Notes under the pieces: model-generated
The model's database searches: none
What the model was told of the DNA's origin: nothing
Seen by the model: only the letters and a program-made list of their open reading frames with translations
From: Bacteroides sp. GM023
GTDB lineage: Bacteria > Bacteroidota > Bacteroidia > Bacteroidales > Bacteroidaceae
Direction: 5' to 3'
DNA length: 64,000 bases
Assembly (NCBI RefSeq): GCF_014750685.1
Contig: NZ_JAAXGE010000006.1
Location: forward strand, 186,001 to 250,000
Translations under genes and position numbers: made by a program
Shown: positions 45,415-54,445 of the stretch, in pieces
Layout of the letters: the number at the start of each line of letters is the position of its first letter
Numbering within the stretch: position 1 is the first letter of the stretch

Positions 45415-47004
45415 ATGAGAAATAATATAATAAATAAGCTGTTTTTGGGGGCGTTGACTGTATCTTTTATATCTTGCACCAGTCAATATATGGATATAAA
45501 TTCCAATCCATATCAGCCGGGAAGTTTAGCAGATGATGATTACGCCCTAGGGTCTGCAATGAGTAATTTGGCCGGTTGTGTTGTATCTAGTGATGTTAAT
45601 ACGGCACAGTTTACCGATTGTTTATTGGGAGGTCCATGCGGAGGTTACTTTGCAGACTCCAAGAGTGCATGGGCGTTTACAATTTCCAATTTTAATCCGA
45701 CAGACGACTGGACACGGGTATTTTTGAAAAGTGATAAAGTTATTCCGGTACTATATAGTAACTTGTCCACAGTGAAAAGTGTATCTGAAGCTACTAATAA
45801 TCCGGTTCCTTATGCTATTGCTGAAATTATAAAAGTAGCGGCAATGAATCGTATTACCGATACGTATGGTCCTATACCTTATTCTAAAATTGGAGCAGAC
45901 GGAAAAATAACAATTCCCTATGATTCTCAAGAAGATGTCTATAATAAATTCTTTGAAGAATTGAACCAGGCAATAGAAATTTTGACAGAAAATAGTGGCT
46001 CAGCTCTCGTAGCTACTGCTGACTATGTATATAGCGGAAATGTAGCCAAATGGATTAAGTTTGCCAATTCGCTAAAACTCCGCTTAGCTATTCGGGTTGC
46101 TTATGCTAATAAAACATTAGCCCAAGAAATGGCTGAAAGTGCAGTCAAACACGAATTTGGTGTAATAGAATCCAATGTGGATAACGCAAAGTGGAATTAC
46201 TTCGGTACAATTCCCAATCCATTGTACACAGCTGTTAGATACAACGAAGAAACAAGCGGTGGCGACAGTCATGTGGCAGCTGATATAGTTTGCTATATGA
46301 ATGGTTATTCAGATGGACGCCGTGCTGCTTATTTCGAGAAATCAGGATGGAAAGACCAGGAATATGTCGGCTTGCGTCGTGGCATCAATCTTGAAAAAGC
46401 TAAAGATTATTTTATAAACTATTCCAAGATAAAAATCTCGGCTTCCGATCCTATCTTTTGGATGAATGCTGCTGAAGTTGCCTTCTTAAGAGCAGAAGGA
46501 AAAGCTATTTTCAAGTTCGATATGGGAGGAGAAGCACGTGATTTCTATAATCAAGGAATTCGTCTTTCGTTTGAACAATGGAACGCCGGTAATCCAGAAG
46601 AATATCTAAATGATGAAAGCAAGATACCGACCACTTATACTGATCCTTCTGGACTTAACACATATAATTCTCCGATTTCAACAATAACGATTAAATGGGA
46701 TGATTCTGCTAGCGACGAGGTGAAACAGGAAAGAATCATTACGCAGAAATGGATAGCCAATTGGATGTTAGGAAATGAAGCGTGGGCGGATTATCGCCGT
46801 ACAGGTTATCCTAAATTAATTCCTGCTACAGACGAAGGTAATATGAGTGGTGGAACCGTGGATAACAAAAAGGGAGCACGTCGTATGCCTTATCCGTCTG
46901 CAGAATATACGGATAACACAGTAAATGTACAATATGCTGTTGATAACTATTTAAAGAATTCGGATAATATGGCTACTGATTTATGGTGGGCATGTAAACC
47001 TTAG
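45415..47004 (+). CDS. susD: SusD-like nutrient-binding lipoprotein
   Basis: A 529-residue surface lipoprotein (FISC, Cys21) which fits the SusD-like_2 group, with the helical TPR-type segments (MDINSNPYQPGSLADDDYALGSAMSNLAG at the start, RITDTYGPIPYSKIG, VAKWIKFANSLKLRLAIRVAY and ITQKWIANWMLGNEAWADYRRTGYP). It sits as a lid on the SusC barrel and captures glycans. The C-terminal part ends in NSDNMATDLWWACKP. A 149-bp gap separates it from the next gene, so read-through or an internal promoter may occur. Confidence 0.94.
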   Translation: MRNNIINKLFLGALTVSFISCTSQYMDINSNPYQPGSLADDDYALGSAMSNLAGCVVSSDVNTAQFTDCLLGGPCGGYFADSKSAWAFTISNFNPTDDWTRVFLKSDKVIPVLYSNLSTVKSVSEATNNPVPYAIAEIIKVAAMNRITDTYGPIPYSKIGADGKITIPYDSQEDVYNKFFEELNQAIEILTENSGSALVATADYVYSGNVAKWIKFANSLKLRLAIRVAYANKTLAQEMAESAVKHEFGVIESNVDNAKWNYFGTIPNPLYTAVRYNEETSGGDSHVAADIVCYMNGYSDGRRAAYFEKSGWKDQEYVGLRRGINLEKAKDYFINYSKIKISASDPIFWMNAAEVAFLRAEGKAIFKFDMGGEARDFYNQGIRLSFEQWNAGNPEEYLNDESKIPTTYTDPSGLNTYNSPISTITIKWDDSASDEVKQERIITQKWIANWMLGNEAWADYRRTGYPKLIPATDEGNMSGGTVDNKKGARRMPYPSAEYTDNTVNVQYAVDNYLKNSDNMATDLWWACKP

Positions 47005-47153
47005 TGATTAACCTCTTATTTTAATATGATATGAATAATATATTTGAAGAGACGTCATCAAAGATGCAAAATCCGGAATTACCAACCAAGTACTTTGAGA
47101 ACTTAGTAGTAAGACAAACCCTATAAGCAAAAAACATTTTATACTATAATAAT

Positions 47154-48278
47154 ATGAAAAGATTATTCAAATATACACTTCCCGCACTCATCGCCTGCCT
47201 GATGATGCTGGCGGCATGTTCGGAATGGACGGAACCGGAAAGCATTACTCTCCGTTACCCTTCCATCGAAGAGCAGAATCCGGAACTATACGCTCAATAC
47301 TTGGAATCACTCAATGCTTTCAAAGCCAGTGAACATTCCATTGTCATAGTTTCTATGAACAACCTTAGCACTGCCCCTGCCAATCAGAGCCAACACCTCA
47401 CGGCACTGCCCGATAGCGTAGATTATATCTGCCTGAACAACATCTTCGACGTGAATGAGATGCATATCACTGAAATGGATGAAGTTCGTAAAAAAGGCAC
47501 GAAAGTAGTAGGATTGGTAGACTTTGACGCCATCGAAAGCGCTTGGCAAGCCATTCTTAAAAAAGAGGCGGAAGATGCTGCCAATGCGGAAACTCCCGAG
47601 GAAGGAAGCGAACCGGAAAGTAATAACGAATCGGAGAGTGAAGACGAAACAACAGATGAAGATCTGGCTATTGTCAACGTACGGCGTTTCATCGAATACT
47701 GTAAAAAAGAAACAGCCCGACAATTGGATACTATCAATGCATTAGGAACAGATGGTATAGTGATGAACTTCACCGGCTTCGACCTCAACTCTCTGCTACA
47801 GGACGAAGAAAAGACCGCTGCCGAAACTGAACGACAAGGTGCATTCTTCAATCTGCTGGCAGAGTGGAAAGTCGCCCATGCGGACAAAGAACTCATCTTC
47901 AAGGGAAGTCCACAGAACGTTATCGACAAAGAGATATTGGTAGAAAGCAGGTATATCATTATCAATGCTCACAGCGCAAAAAATCTATACGAAATGTCTT
48001 ATCTCGTACTGATGGCATGCGGCAAGGATGTACCGACCGACCGCTTCATTATGGGAGTAACCACTCCATACATCAGTAGCACGGGCGACCAATATGGATT
48101 AGTAGACGGTGCATCCGCCATTGTTGCCGCTGCCGAATGGACACTGCAAGAAGAAGTAGCTGATTATGTAAAAGCTGGAATCTCTATCGACGGAGTGGAG
48201 CAGGACTATTTCAACCCTGCAAAAATATACACCAATGTCAGAGAAGCAATTAATATCCTCAGTCCAACCGCTAAATAA
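47154..48278 (+). CDS. Degenerate GH18-like glycan-binding lipoprotein (right cassette)
   Basis: A 374-residue lipoprotein (LAAC, Cys22; mature start CSEWTEPESITLRYPSIEEQNPE shortened here to its first motif CSEWTEPE). The fold is GH18-like, but the active-site strand is LGTDGIVMNFTGF, with no catalytic Asp/Glu, so a binding role is inferred. An acidic low-complexity insertion of about 30 residues (around 140-170, E/S/N/T-rich) interrupts the barrel relative to the left paralogue. It opens the right-hand accessory cassette after susD and is followed 9 bp later by the LamG gene. From memory it is in the place of BT3985. Confidence 0.82.
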   Translation: MKRLFKYTLPALIACLMMLAACSEWTEPESITLRYPSIEEQNPELYAQYLESLNAFKASEHSIVIVSMNNLSTAPANQSQHLTALPDSVDYICLNNIFDVNEMHITEMDEVRKKGTKVVGLVDFDAIESAWQAILKKEAEDAANAETPEEGSEPESNNESESEDETTDEDLAIVNVRRFIEYCKKETARQLDTINALGTDGIVMNFTGFDLNSLLQDEEKTAAETERQGAFFNLLAEWKVAHADKELIFKGSPQNVIDKEILVESRYIIINAHSAKNLYEMSYLVLMACGKDVPTDRFIMGVTTPYISSTGDQYGLVDGASAIVAAAEWTLQEEVADYVKAGISIDGVEQDYFNPAKIYTNVREAINILSPTAK

Positions 48279-48287
48279 AAACAACTT

Positions 48288-49460
48288 ATGAAACTGAATA
48301 AACTAATAATGACGATGCTCGCCGCTTTCTCCATCACCTTGACCGGATGTCAGGATAATGAAGACGGACAGCATTACGACAATAAACTTTTCCTCTCCAC
48401 AGCAGCCTTTACGCAGGAAGTCCTGTTCAAGGCCGGAGATATGAATGTGGAGAAAGGACTTTCTGTGGCAATTGCCAAACCAAAAGCTCATGATATCAAA
48501 GTGACTATGGCACCGGCTCCGGAATTACTGGACACTTACCGGAATGCATATTATGACGAAGCAGCCATATTGCTCCCCAAAGAACACTATGTAATGAATG
48601 AAAGAACGGTAATAATCAAAGCCGGCGCTGTATCCAGCAATGTATTATCTATTCAATTCGTCAATACAGGAGAACTGGACGCAGACGTCACTTATGTATT
48701 GCCCGTCACTATTCAGTCCGTTGAAGGAATCGAAGTACTACAAAGTGCCAAGAACTATTATTATGTATTCCGCGGAGCATCACTTATCAATGTGGTATGT
48801 AATTTGAGCGAGAATCGTGCTTATCCGGATTTCAATGATGATGCAAGATTTAATAATATGAAAGAGAATACACTGGAAATACTCTTTAACGCCTCTCAAC
48901 TTAAAAGCGAGATAAGCACACTGATGGGGATCGAGGGTAAGTATCTACTTCGTATTGGTGACGCAGGAGTACCCTCCAATCAACTTCAACTCTCAACTTC
49001 CAACGGCAATCTAACCAACTCTGACCTACAGTTTGACAGTAATAAATGGTATCATGTAGCTGTCACCTTTAAAGAAGGAGAAACCAAAATATATATTGAT
49101 GGAGTGGAAAAAGCCTCAAAGAAATATTCAAGCCTGAACACAGTCAGCTTAGGAACCAAGCATTCAGACGAAAGCGGCGGACAAGCCCGTTGTTTTTGGA
49201 TTGGATACTCTTATAATGAGCAACGTTCCTTCAACGGTTCGGTAGCCGAAGCGCGCATTTGGAACCGTGCCCTTTCTGCCGAAGAAATACAAGCTGTCAA
49301 TCATTTCTATACAGTGAACCCTACTTCAGAAGGCTTGATAGCTTATTGGAAATTCGATGAAGGTGAAGGCCAAACAGTGAAAGACTACAGCTCAAGCGGT
49401 TATAACCTGACTATAGAGAATCTTCCGAAATGGGAATTCGTTACCTTACCCGAAAAATAA
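48288..49460 (+). CDS. DUF1735 plus LamG-like lipoprotein (right cassette)
   Basis: A 390-residue lipoprotein (LTGC, Cys21). DUF1735-like half at about 28-165, concanavalin/LamG half at about 185-380 (NTLEILFNASQL, WYHVAVTFKEGETKIYIDG, VAEARIWNRALSAEEI, LIAYWKFDEGEGQTVKDYSSSG). A paralogue of 39457-40644; identical in plan and similar throughout, but shorter in the middle. No hydrolase residues. A surface glycan-binding role with SusD is likely. Confidence 0.86.
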   Translation: MKLNKLIMTMLAAFSITLTGCQDNEDGQHYDNKLFLSTAAFTQEVLFKAGDMNVEKGLSVAIAKPKAHDIKVTMAPAPELLDTYRNAYYDEAAILLPKEHYVMNERTVIIKAGAVSSNVLSIQFVNTGELDADVTYVLPVTIQSVEGIEVLQSAKNYYYVFRGASLINVVCNLSENRAYPDFNDDARFNNMKENTLEILFNASQLKSEISTLMGIEGKYLLRIGDAGVPSNQLQLSTSNGNLTNSDLQFDSNKWYHVAVTFKEGETKIYIDGVEKASKKYSSLNTVSLGTKHSDESGGQARCFWIGYSYNEQRSFNGSVAEARIWNRALSAEEIQAVNHFYTVNPTSEGLIAYWKFDEGEGQTVKDYSSSGYNLTIENLPKWEFVTLPEK

Positions 49461-49497
49461 CCAGTTAATCTCATTGCAAATAATCTCTTAACAGAAT

Positions 49498-50931
49498 ATG
49501 AATATGATAAATTGCATTAAATATACTTTTCTGCCATTGGCAATGCTTACCGCAGGACTTTTTACATCCTGTGACGAGGAACTTGAATTTGCAGCAGACG
49601 AAAGTACTTACCTTTCTGCTACTCAAATCAACGGTATGCTGCTCGATGCAACCACCAACAAAAACAATTCGATAGTGGAACTACGCAGTAACGAGCAGTC
49701 TACCAATATTGTATTCCGCCTCTCCAAACAACCTAAAACGGGAGTGGACGTAACGATTGGCGTAGACGAATCCTACGTATCCACTTACAACTCTATCCAC
49801 AATACGGACTTCGAAATGTTCCCCGCCGAAAATGTGGCAATCACCAATAACGGCGCCTGTGTGCTTGCACCGGACGACACTGCAACTCCCGGCTTGAAAG
49901 TAACACTGACTGCTTTTGATGGTATGGAAGAAGATAAAACGTACATCGTCCCGCTGACTGCGACCTCATCAGACGAAGGTATCTCATTTTCCGAAATGTC
50001 CAAGCATATGGTATTGTTAGTACAGGATTATCGTCATAAAGCTAATCATAACAAAGGAGAAGATGCTGTAAAAACCGTGATCTACTTTGAAGTGAATGAC
50101 GCGAATCCACTCAATGCACTGGAATTTAAAACAGCTAGTGGCAAGTATTTCTTCGATGACGTAGTGCTTTTTGCAGCCAATATCAATTGGGATGCAAAAA
50201 AACAACGGGTATATGTATCCAACAACGATAATGTACAATTCCTACTTGACCACAATGACGAGTATCTCCAGCCACTCCGCAAAGCCGGTATGAAAGTAAT
50301 CATTAGCATTTTGGGAAATCATGACCAAGCTGGCGTTGCTCAACTTTCGGAAATGGGAGCGAAAGAGTTTGCCCGTGAAATAGCCGCTTACTGCCGCGGA
50401 TATAACTTAGATGGTGTAGCTTTTGATGACGAGTATTCAAATGATCCTGTACTTTCCAATCCTTGGCTGACGGAGCAATCTGTAGAAGCAGGCTCTCGCT
50501 TGATGTATGAATGTAAGAAAGCAATGCCGGAAAAGATTGTTTCTTTATATAGTTTGGGAAGTTTGTATGCCCAAAATCTAAAAATCATTGACGGTGTAGA
50601 ACCGGGACAATATTGCGATTACTCTGTAGCGGATTATGGAAGAACAGAAAAGCCTGGCATTGGTATGACATTGAAACAATGTGCAGGTATGTCTATCGAA
50701 CTCTTTCGGGATAGCGGAGATACAAGTACCAGTACCGCGCGTTCCAAGAAAAATGCAGGATACGGCTACTACATGTTCTTCTCTCCCACTCCTCCCAAAT
50801 ACATCTCGGACGAACGTAAACGAGACCAACTAACATATTGCGAGAATGTTTGTTTGGGATTGTATGACGAAGAATTAATCCGTCCGAGTTATTATTATCC
50901 TAAAAACAGTACCGTACGTACTGCACGTTAA
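49498..50931 (+). CDS. GH18 endo-beta-N-acetylglucosaminidase, lipoprotein (right cassette, BT3987-like)
   Basis: A 477-residue lipoprotein (FTSC, Cys25) with the DUF1735/BT_3987-like N-terminal domain (about 40-178) and a GH18 barrel (about 190-470). Active-site strand LDGVAFDDEYS has Asp310 and catalytic Glu312; Ala308 stands where EndoH-type enzymes have Asp. From memory the B. theta counterpart (BT3987) is a surface endoglycosidase for high-mannose N-glycans, which fits the GH92 neighbours. ATG 49504 is an alternative start. It is 37 bp after the LamG gene. Confidence 0.9.
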   Translation: MNMINCIKYTFLPLAMLTAGLFTSCDEELEFAADESTYLSATQINGMLLDATTNKNNSIVELRSNEQSTNIVFRLSKQPKTGVDVTIGVDESYVSTYNSIHNTDFEMFPAENVAITNNGACVLAPDDTATPGLKVTLTAFDGMEEDKTYIVPLTATSSDEGISFSEMSKHMVLLVQDYRHKANHNKGEDAVKTVIYFEVNDANPLNALEFKTASGKYFFDDVVLFAANINWDAKKQRVYVSNNDNVQFLLDHNDEYLQPLRKAGMKVIISILGNHDQAGVAQLSEMGAKEFAREIAAYCRGYNLDGVAFDDEYSNDPVLSNPWLTEQSVEAGSRLMYECKKAMPEKIVSLYSLGSLYAQNLKIIDGVEPGQYCDYSVADYGRTEKPGIGMTLKQCAGMSIELFRDSGDTSTSTARSKKNAGYGYYMFFSPTPPKYISDERKRDQLTYCENVCLGLYDEELIRPSYYYPKNSTVRTAR

Positions 50932-50977
50932 TGTGTTAATTCATTATTTATTTGACTCTTAAAGAAGATACGCAAAT

Positions 50978-52471
50978 ATGAAACTATTAAAGAAAATATC
51001 AATGATACTGTCGGCAACCCTACTTTTGTGGGGTTGCTCCGACAGCGATGAACCGGTGAATGAGATGAACGCTACACTTTCACTATCAACAAACGAGATA
51101 AAAGTAGATGGTCTGGGTGGTGTGGCAGTTGTGACTGTCACAAGTTCCGATGACTGGCGATTGGCAGGAATATGCGACTGGGCACACCCATCGGCCACGT
51201 CGGGTAAAAGCGGAGATGAAGTGACATTCACCATCGACCCAAATTCATTAGACAAAGTTCGGACCGCAACTTTCAAGTTCTTCGTCGGTACTACAGTACT
51301 CCCCTTGCAGATAGAGTGTTCACCGGTATATACAGTAGACTTGTTTACCGAAAGAGAAATAAATCTTCCCAAAGGAAAAAGCGATATATCTATCAAATTC
51401 GAAAGTAACATTCCCGACCTCGTCATTACTCACAGCGAGGAGAGTAAAGAATGGCTGACTTTAGAGAGAAAAAGCGAATTTATCGGAAAAACAACTCTCC
51501 TATTTTCAGTAGCCGAGAATAAGACTTACAAGGTCCGTACTGCCAACGTAACATTGGAGAGTTCGCTTCTTGACGAACCGGTAGTAGTGAATATCACACA
51601 AGCCTGTGTACCTTATTTTACAATCACCCCGTCCGAAAAATCTCAAAAGTATGATTTGTCGGAACAAACGATCTCTTTCACGATAGAAACCAATCTGGAA
51701 TATACACCTTCAGTTGTTAGTGGAACGGAGTGGATAACCGGACAAACGATTTCCAAGCCGCAAATAGATGATAGAGGTATAGCAATTACCACATTGTCCT
51801 ACAAGCTCCTGGCAGCTTCAAGTGCAAGAGTTGGTTCCATCCGTGTGGAAAACAGTTTGAAAGATGCAGAAATCAGTATTGTTCAAGTAGACCCGAATGC
51901 ACCGACTGTGTCTATAGCCAATAAAACCATCGCTGAATATGCCGAGAAAAACGGATGGATCATAAGATTGGCAGGCAATGAGTGTGTAATTTCAGAAGAA
52001 GGAAGAAAAGCTACCGAATTTATTTGTACAGATAATATTGATAACTTTGATGGATTGGAAAACTTCCCTGAATTGACTACAATAAAGGTGAAAGCAAGCA
52101 GTAGTTTGAAGAAAGTCGACATTTCAAAATTACATAAAGTAACCTCATTGACGTTTACAAATACTAGTAGCACTGTGTATATTAAAGAATTTAATTTCGG
52201 GGATAATCCGATGACTGTCTTTAATTTGTCAGCCAGATATTTTGGTAGCAAATGTGAAGATGTAACGTTCATAGGGAGCAATATTCAAGAAATCAATATG
52301 GATGTCAGCCGTCCAGGAAACGATTACATAGAACGTATTGATCTGACTCAATGCCCTGTATTGCATACTTTCAAATTTAACGGAGAATATGTAGAGACTC
52401 TCTACCTAAAACCTGACCAAACTATCCCCAACTTGGAACTTGCTACCGAATACAAAATTGAACGTAAATGA
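50978..52471 (+). CDS. BACON-domain lipoprotein with leucine-rich-like C-terminus
   Basis: A 497-residue lipoprotein (LWGC, Cys20). BACON-type beta-sandwich repeats occupy about 28-310 (LSLSTNEIKVDGLGGVAVVTVTSSDDW, then FTITPSEKSQKYDLSEQTISFTIETN); the last third (about 340-490) has a leucine-rich-repeat-like pattern (LENFPELTTIKVKASSSLKKVDISKLHKVTSLTF, IDLTQCPVLHTFKFNGEYVETLYL). BACON domains are found in Bacteroides glycan-degrading systems and act as spacers or binding modules. It ends the right cassette and a terminator follows at 52563-52607. Confidence 0.82.
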   Translation: MKLLKKISMILSATLLLWGCSDSDEPVNEMNATLSLSTNEIKVDGLGGVAVVTVTSSDDWRLAGICDWAHPSATSGKSGDEVTFTIDPNSLDKVRTATFKFFVGTTVLPLQIECSPVYTVDLFTEREINLPKGKSDISIKFESNIPDLVITHSEESKEWLTLERKSEFIGKTTLLFSVAENKTYKVRTANVTLESSLLDEPVVVNITQACVPYFTITPSEKSQKYDLSEQTISFTIETNLEYTPSVVSGTEWITGQTISKPQIDDRGIAITTLSYKLLAASSARVGSIRVENSLKDAEISIVQVDPNAPTVSIANKTIAEYAEKNGWIIRLAGNECVISEEGRKATEFICTDNIDNFDGLENFPELTTIKVKASSSLKKVDISKLHKVTSLTFTNTSSTVYIKEFNFGDNPMTVFNLSARYFGSKCEDVTFIGSNIQEINMDVSRPGNDYIERIDLTQCPVLHTFKFNGEYVETLYLKPDQTIPNLELATEYKIERK

Positions 52472-52562
52472 TTTAACCAATAGTTTTCAATAGGTAGAGT
52501 CATTAATAAGTGATTAAAATATCGCCAAGAGAGACATTATAAAAGTCTTTATGAATAGAAAA

Positions 52563-52607
52563 GAAAACAGCAATAGTAAAGTCCGAAACTTAATTATTGC
52601 TGTTTTC
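52563..52607 (+). terminator. Terminator of the susCD operon
   Basis: Perfect 13-bp stem (52563-52575 with 52595-52607, GAAAACAGCAATA/TATTGCTGTTTTC), 19-base loop, T-rich right arm. Confidence 0.8.
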
Positions 52608-52634
52608 ATATTTCAATTACTATGATGACAAATT

Positions 52635-52860
52635 CTATTTATACATATACTTCAAGCAATACTCAAATGTCGGGTCTTGATTTTCAATTACATTTCCAGG
52701 TAGTATATCAATTAAATCTTTCTCTAATGTTGCCTTACGTAAATTTTTGATATTGGCAGATGTCCCCAGTTTATATTTGTTCTGCACTTCTATAGAAGAT
52801 ATGCGACCATAAAAAAGGAATTTCCATATTCATCTGTCTTGATACAAAAATAGGAAGAAA
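52635..52860 (-). pseudogene. 3' remnant of an AAA-ATPase gene
   Basis: On the minus strand, an open stretch ending at TAG (52635-52637) encodes 57 residues including GRISSIEVQNKYKLGTSANI and ending FEYCLKYMYK. This strongly resembles the C-terminal end of the Bacteroides AAA/archaeal-type ATPases (a GRI-SIEVQNKY-LG-S motif). Just upstream the frame is broken in a T6 run: a neighbouring frame reads KTDEYGNS before it, and one extra T would link the two as ...DEYGNSFFYGRISS. There is no start and nothing similar upstream, so it is a decayed fragment. Confidence 0.6.
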
Positions 52861-52862
52861 CA

Positions 52863-52912
52863 ATGAAATCAGTTAATTTGAAATCAATTGATTTCAAATT
52901 AACTGATTTCAT
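52863..52912. repeat. Perfect 50-bp palindrome
   Basis: Bases 52863-52912 equal their own reverse complement over all 50 positions, with the centre CAATTG at 52885-52890 and no loop. The arms contain repeated GAAATCA units. It begins 19 bases after the stop of the minus-strand helicase gene and could act as that gene's transcription stop, but it lacks a T run. Confidence 0.85.
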
Positions 52913-52931
52913 ACTTATTTATCCAAGGCAA

Positions 52932-54350
52932 CTACTCCACCTGTTCCTTCGGATAATTCACCAAATACAGAGTCTTTGTCGCACGTGTGAACGCTGTATA
53001 CAACCACCGGAAATAATCAGGAGTCAAATATTCGTCCGTCATATACCCTTGATCCAAGAACACATTCTGCCACTGTCCACCCTGTGCTTTATGACAAGTA
53101 ACCGCATACGCATACTTCACTTGCAATGCATTATAATGCGGATCAGCTTTCATCTTCTTCATCCGGTCACGCTTATTAGGAATATCTATATAGTCTTCCA
53201 ATACCGTATAAAACAACCGGTCATTATCCGCCTTCGGCAATGCAGGTGCGTCTGAATGTAAAGTATCCAACAACAAATTAGCATCCAGTTCAAAATCATT
53301 CTGGTCGGGAAACCGAAGGGTGACTTCGGCAAAACGGAAACCGTACATCTCACGAGTACGACGAACACGACGGACAATAGCAATTTCACCATTGGCTATG
53401 AAGTCCATCTCTTTATACTTCTCCGTCCAGTAATAATTATTCTTGGCAACCATTAACATATCTCCTGTATTCAATTCATCTTCACGCCAAAGAATCTGCG
53501 CACGTATTCCGTTATTATAAAGGTTCGCGCGTTTATTAGAACGACAGATTACAATTGTTTCGTCCATTCCGTCATGGTCATAGCAATTGTTCAGTTCGTC
53601 AATTAATTCCGTGCCCGGTACTACTTTTATATCGGGGAACCCTGTTACCTTTATCTTAGGTAAAGAGTAACATTCATCTTCCGCAATCAACTGCCTCAAT
53701 TGTGTAGCATTCCATAGAATACCGGACTCTTGTACTTGGCGGACTACCTGAGTCAAATCTACTTCACGCACTTCAAGACCATACCCCTTCAATGCATCAC
53801 CAAAGAGTGCCGGACTCAACTCCTCTCCTACCGGAGGAAGCTGCGCTGTATCACCCATTAGTAAAAGACGACATCCCTGTCCCGAATATACGAATTGCAC
53901 CAAATCATCCAACAAACGCCCCGTACCAAATACACTACCGGATAATCCTTCATTCGAAATCATGGAAGCCTCATCAACAATAAACAATGTATTTGTAGCA
54001 AGATTGTCATTGATTGAAAAATTACTCAGTTCGTTAGAGAAGGATTGTTGTCTATATATTTTCTTATGGATAGTAAAGGCGGAATGTCCGGCATATGCTG
54101 AAAAAACTTTCGCCGCACGACCAGTCGGAGCCAACAAAACAGATTTTTGCTGCAACTGATCCATGGTTTTCACTAATGCTCCTACTAGAGATGTTTTACC
54201 GGTACCGGCATAACCTCTGAGAATAAAAACCTCGTCCGCCAGAGTAGACAGAAGAAACTCAGAAAGAGATTTTACAGCAATTTCCTGCTCTAAAGTTGGT
54301 TGGTAAGGAAAATTTTCCTTAATTTGCCTTTCTAAATAGTTATTTATCAT
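52932..54350 (-). CDS. RecD-like ATP-dependent DNA helicase (AAA, UvrD-C2 type)
   Basis: A 472-residue superfamily I helicase. Walker A GYAGTGKT (46-53), Walker B with IVDEASMIS (near 126), a LLMGDTAQLPPVG motif (III) and the C-terminal motif AVTCHKAQGGQW are visible, with the FTRATKTL motif near the end. No RecD2 N-terminal extension is present, so it is a short, stand-alone form, which is widespread in Bacteroides near this position. It may work in repair or recombination; the exact role is unknown. Confidence 0.9.
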   Translation of the reverse strand: MINNYLERQIKENFPYQPTLEQEIAVKSLSEFLLSTLADEVFILRGYAGTGKTSLVGALVKTMDQLQQKSVLLAPTGRAAKVFSAYAGHSAFTIHKKIYRQQSFSNELSNFSINDNLATNTLFIVDEASMISNEGLSGSVFGTGRLLDDLVQFVYSGQGCRLLLMGDTAQLPPVGEELSPALFGDALKGYGLEVREVDLTQVVRQVQESGILWNATQLRQLIAEDECYSLPKIKVTGFPDIKVVPGTELIDELNNCYDHDGMDETIVICRSNKRANLYNNGIRAQILWREDELNTGDMLMVAKNNYYWTEKYKEMDFIANGEIAIVRRVRRTREMYGFRFAEVTLRFPDQNDFELDANLLLDTLHSDAPALPKADNDRLFYTVLEDYIDIPNKRDRMKKMKADPHYNALQVKYAYAVTCHKAQGGQWQNVFLDQGYMTDEYLTPDYFRWLYTAFTRATKTLYLVNYPKEQVE

Positions 54351-54402
54351 TTTTGTACGAGAAAAAAGTTCGATGAACTATCGTATTTAAATTAATTTAT
54401 TC

Positions 54403-54410
54403 TATTTTTG
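54403..54410 (+). promoter_or_regulatory. -7 box for the pilin-like/DUF3822/rsmD unit
   Basis: TATTTTTG, 35 bases upstream of the start of the next gene. Confidence 0.5.
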
Positions 54411-54445
54411 CGATGCGAATATAACAACTAAAAACATAATTTATC

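Noticed and set aside
47423..47965. Long antisense frame of 180 codons in the GH18-like gene
   Set aside because: Ser/Leu-rich shadow of the real gene, which has a signal peptide and a paralogue.
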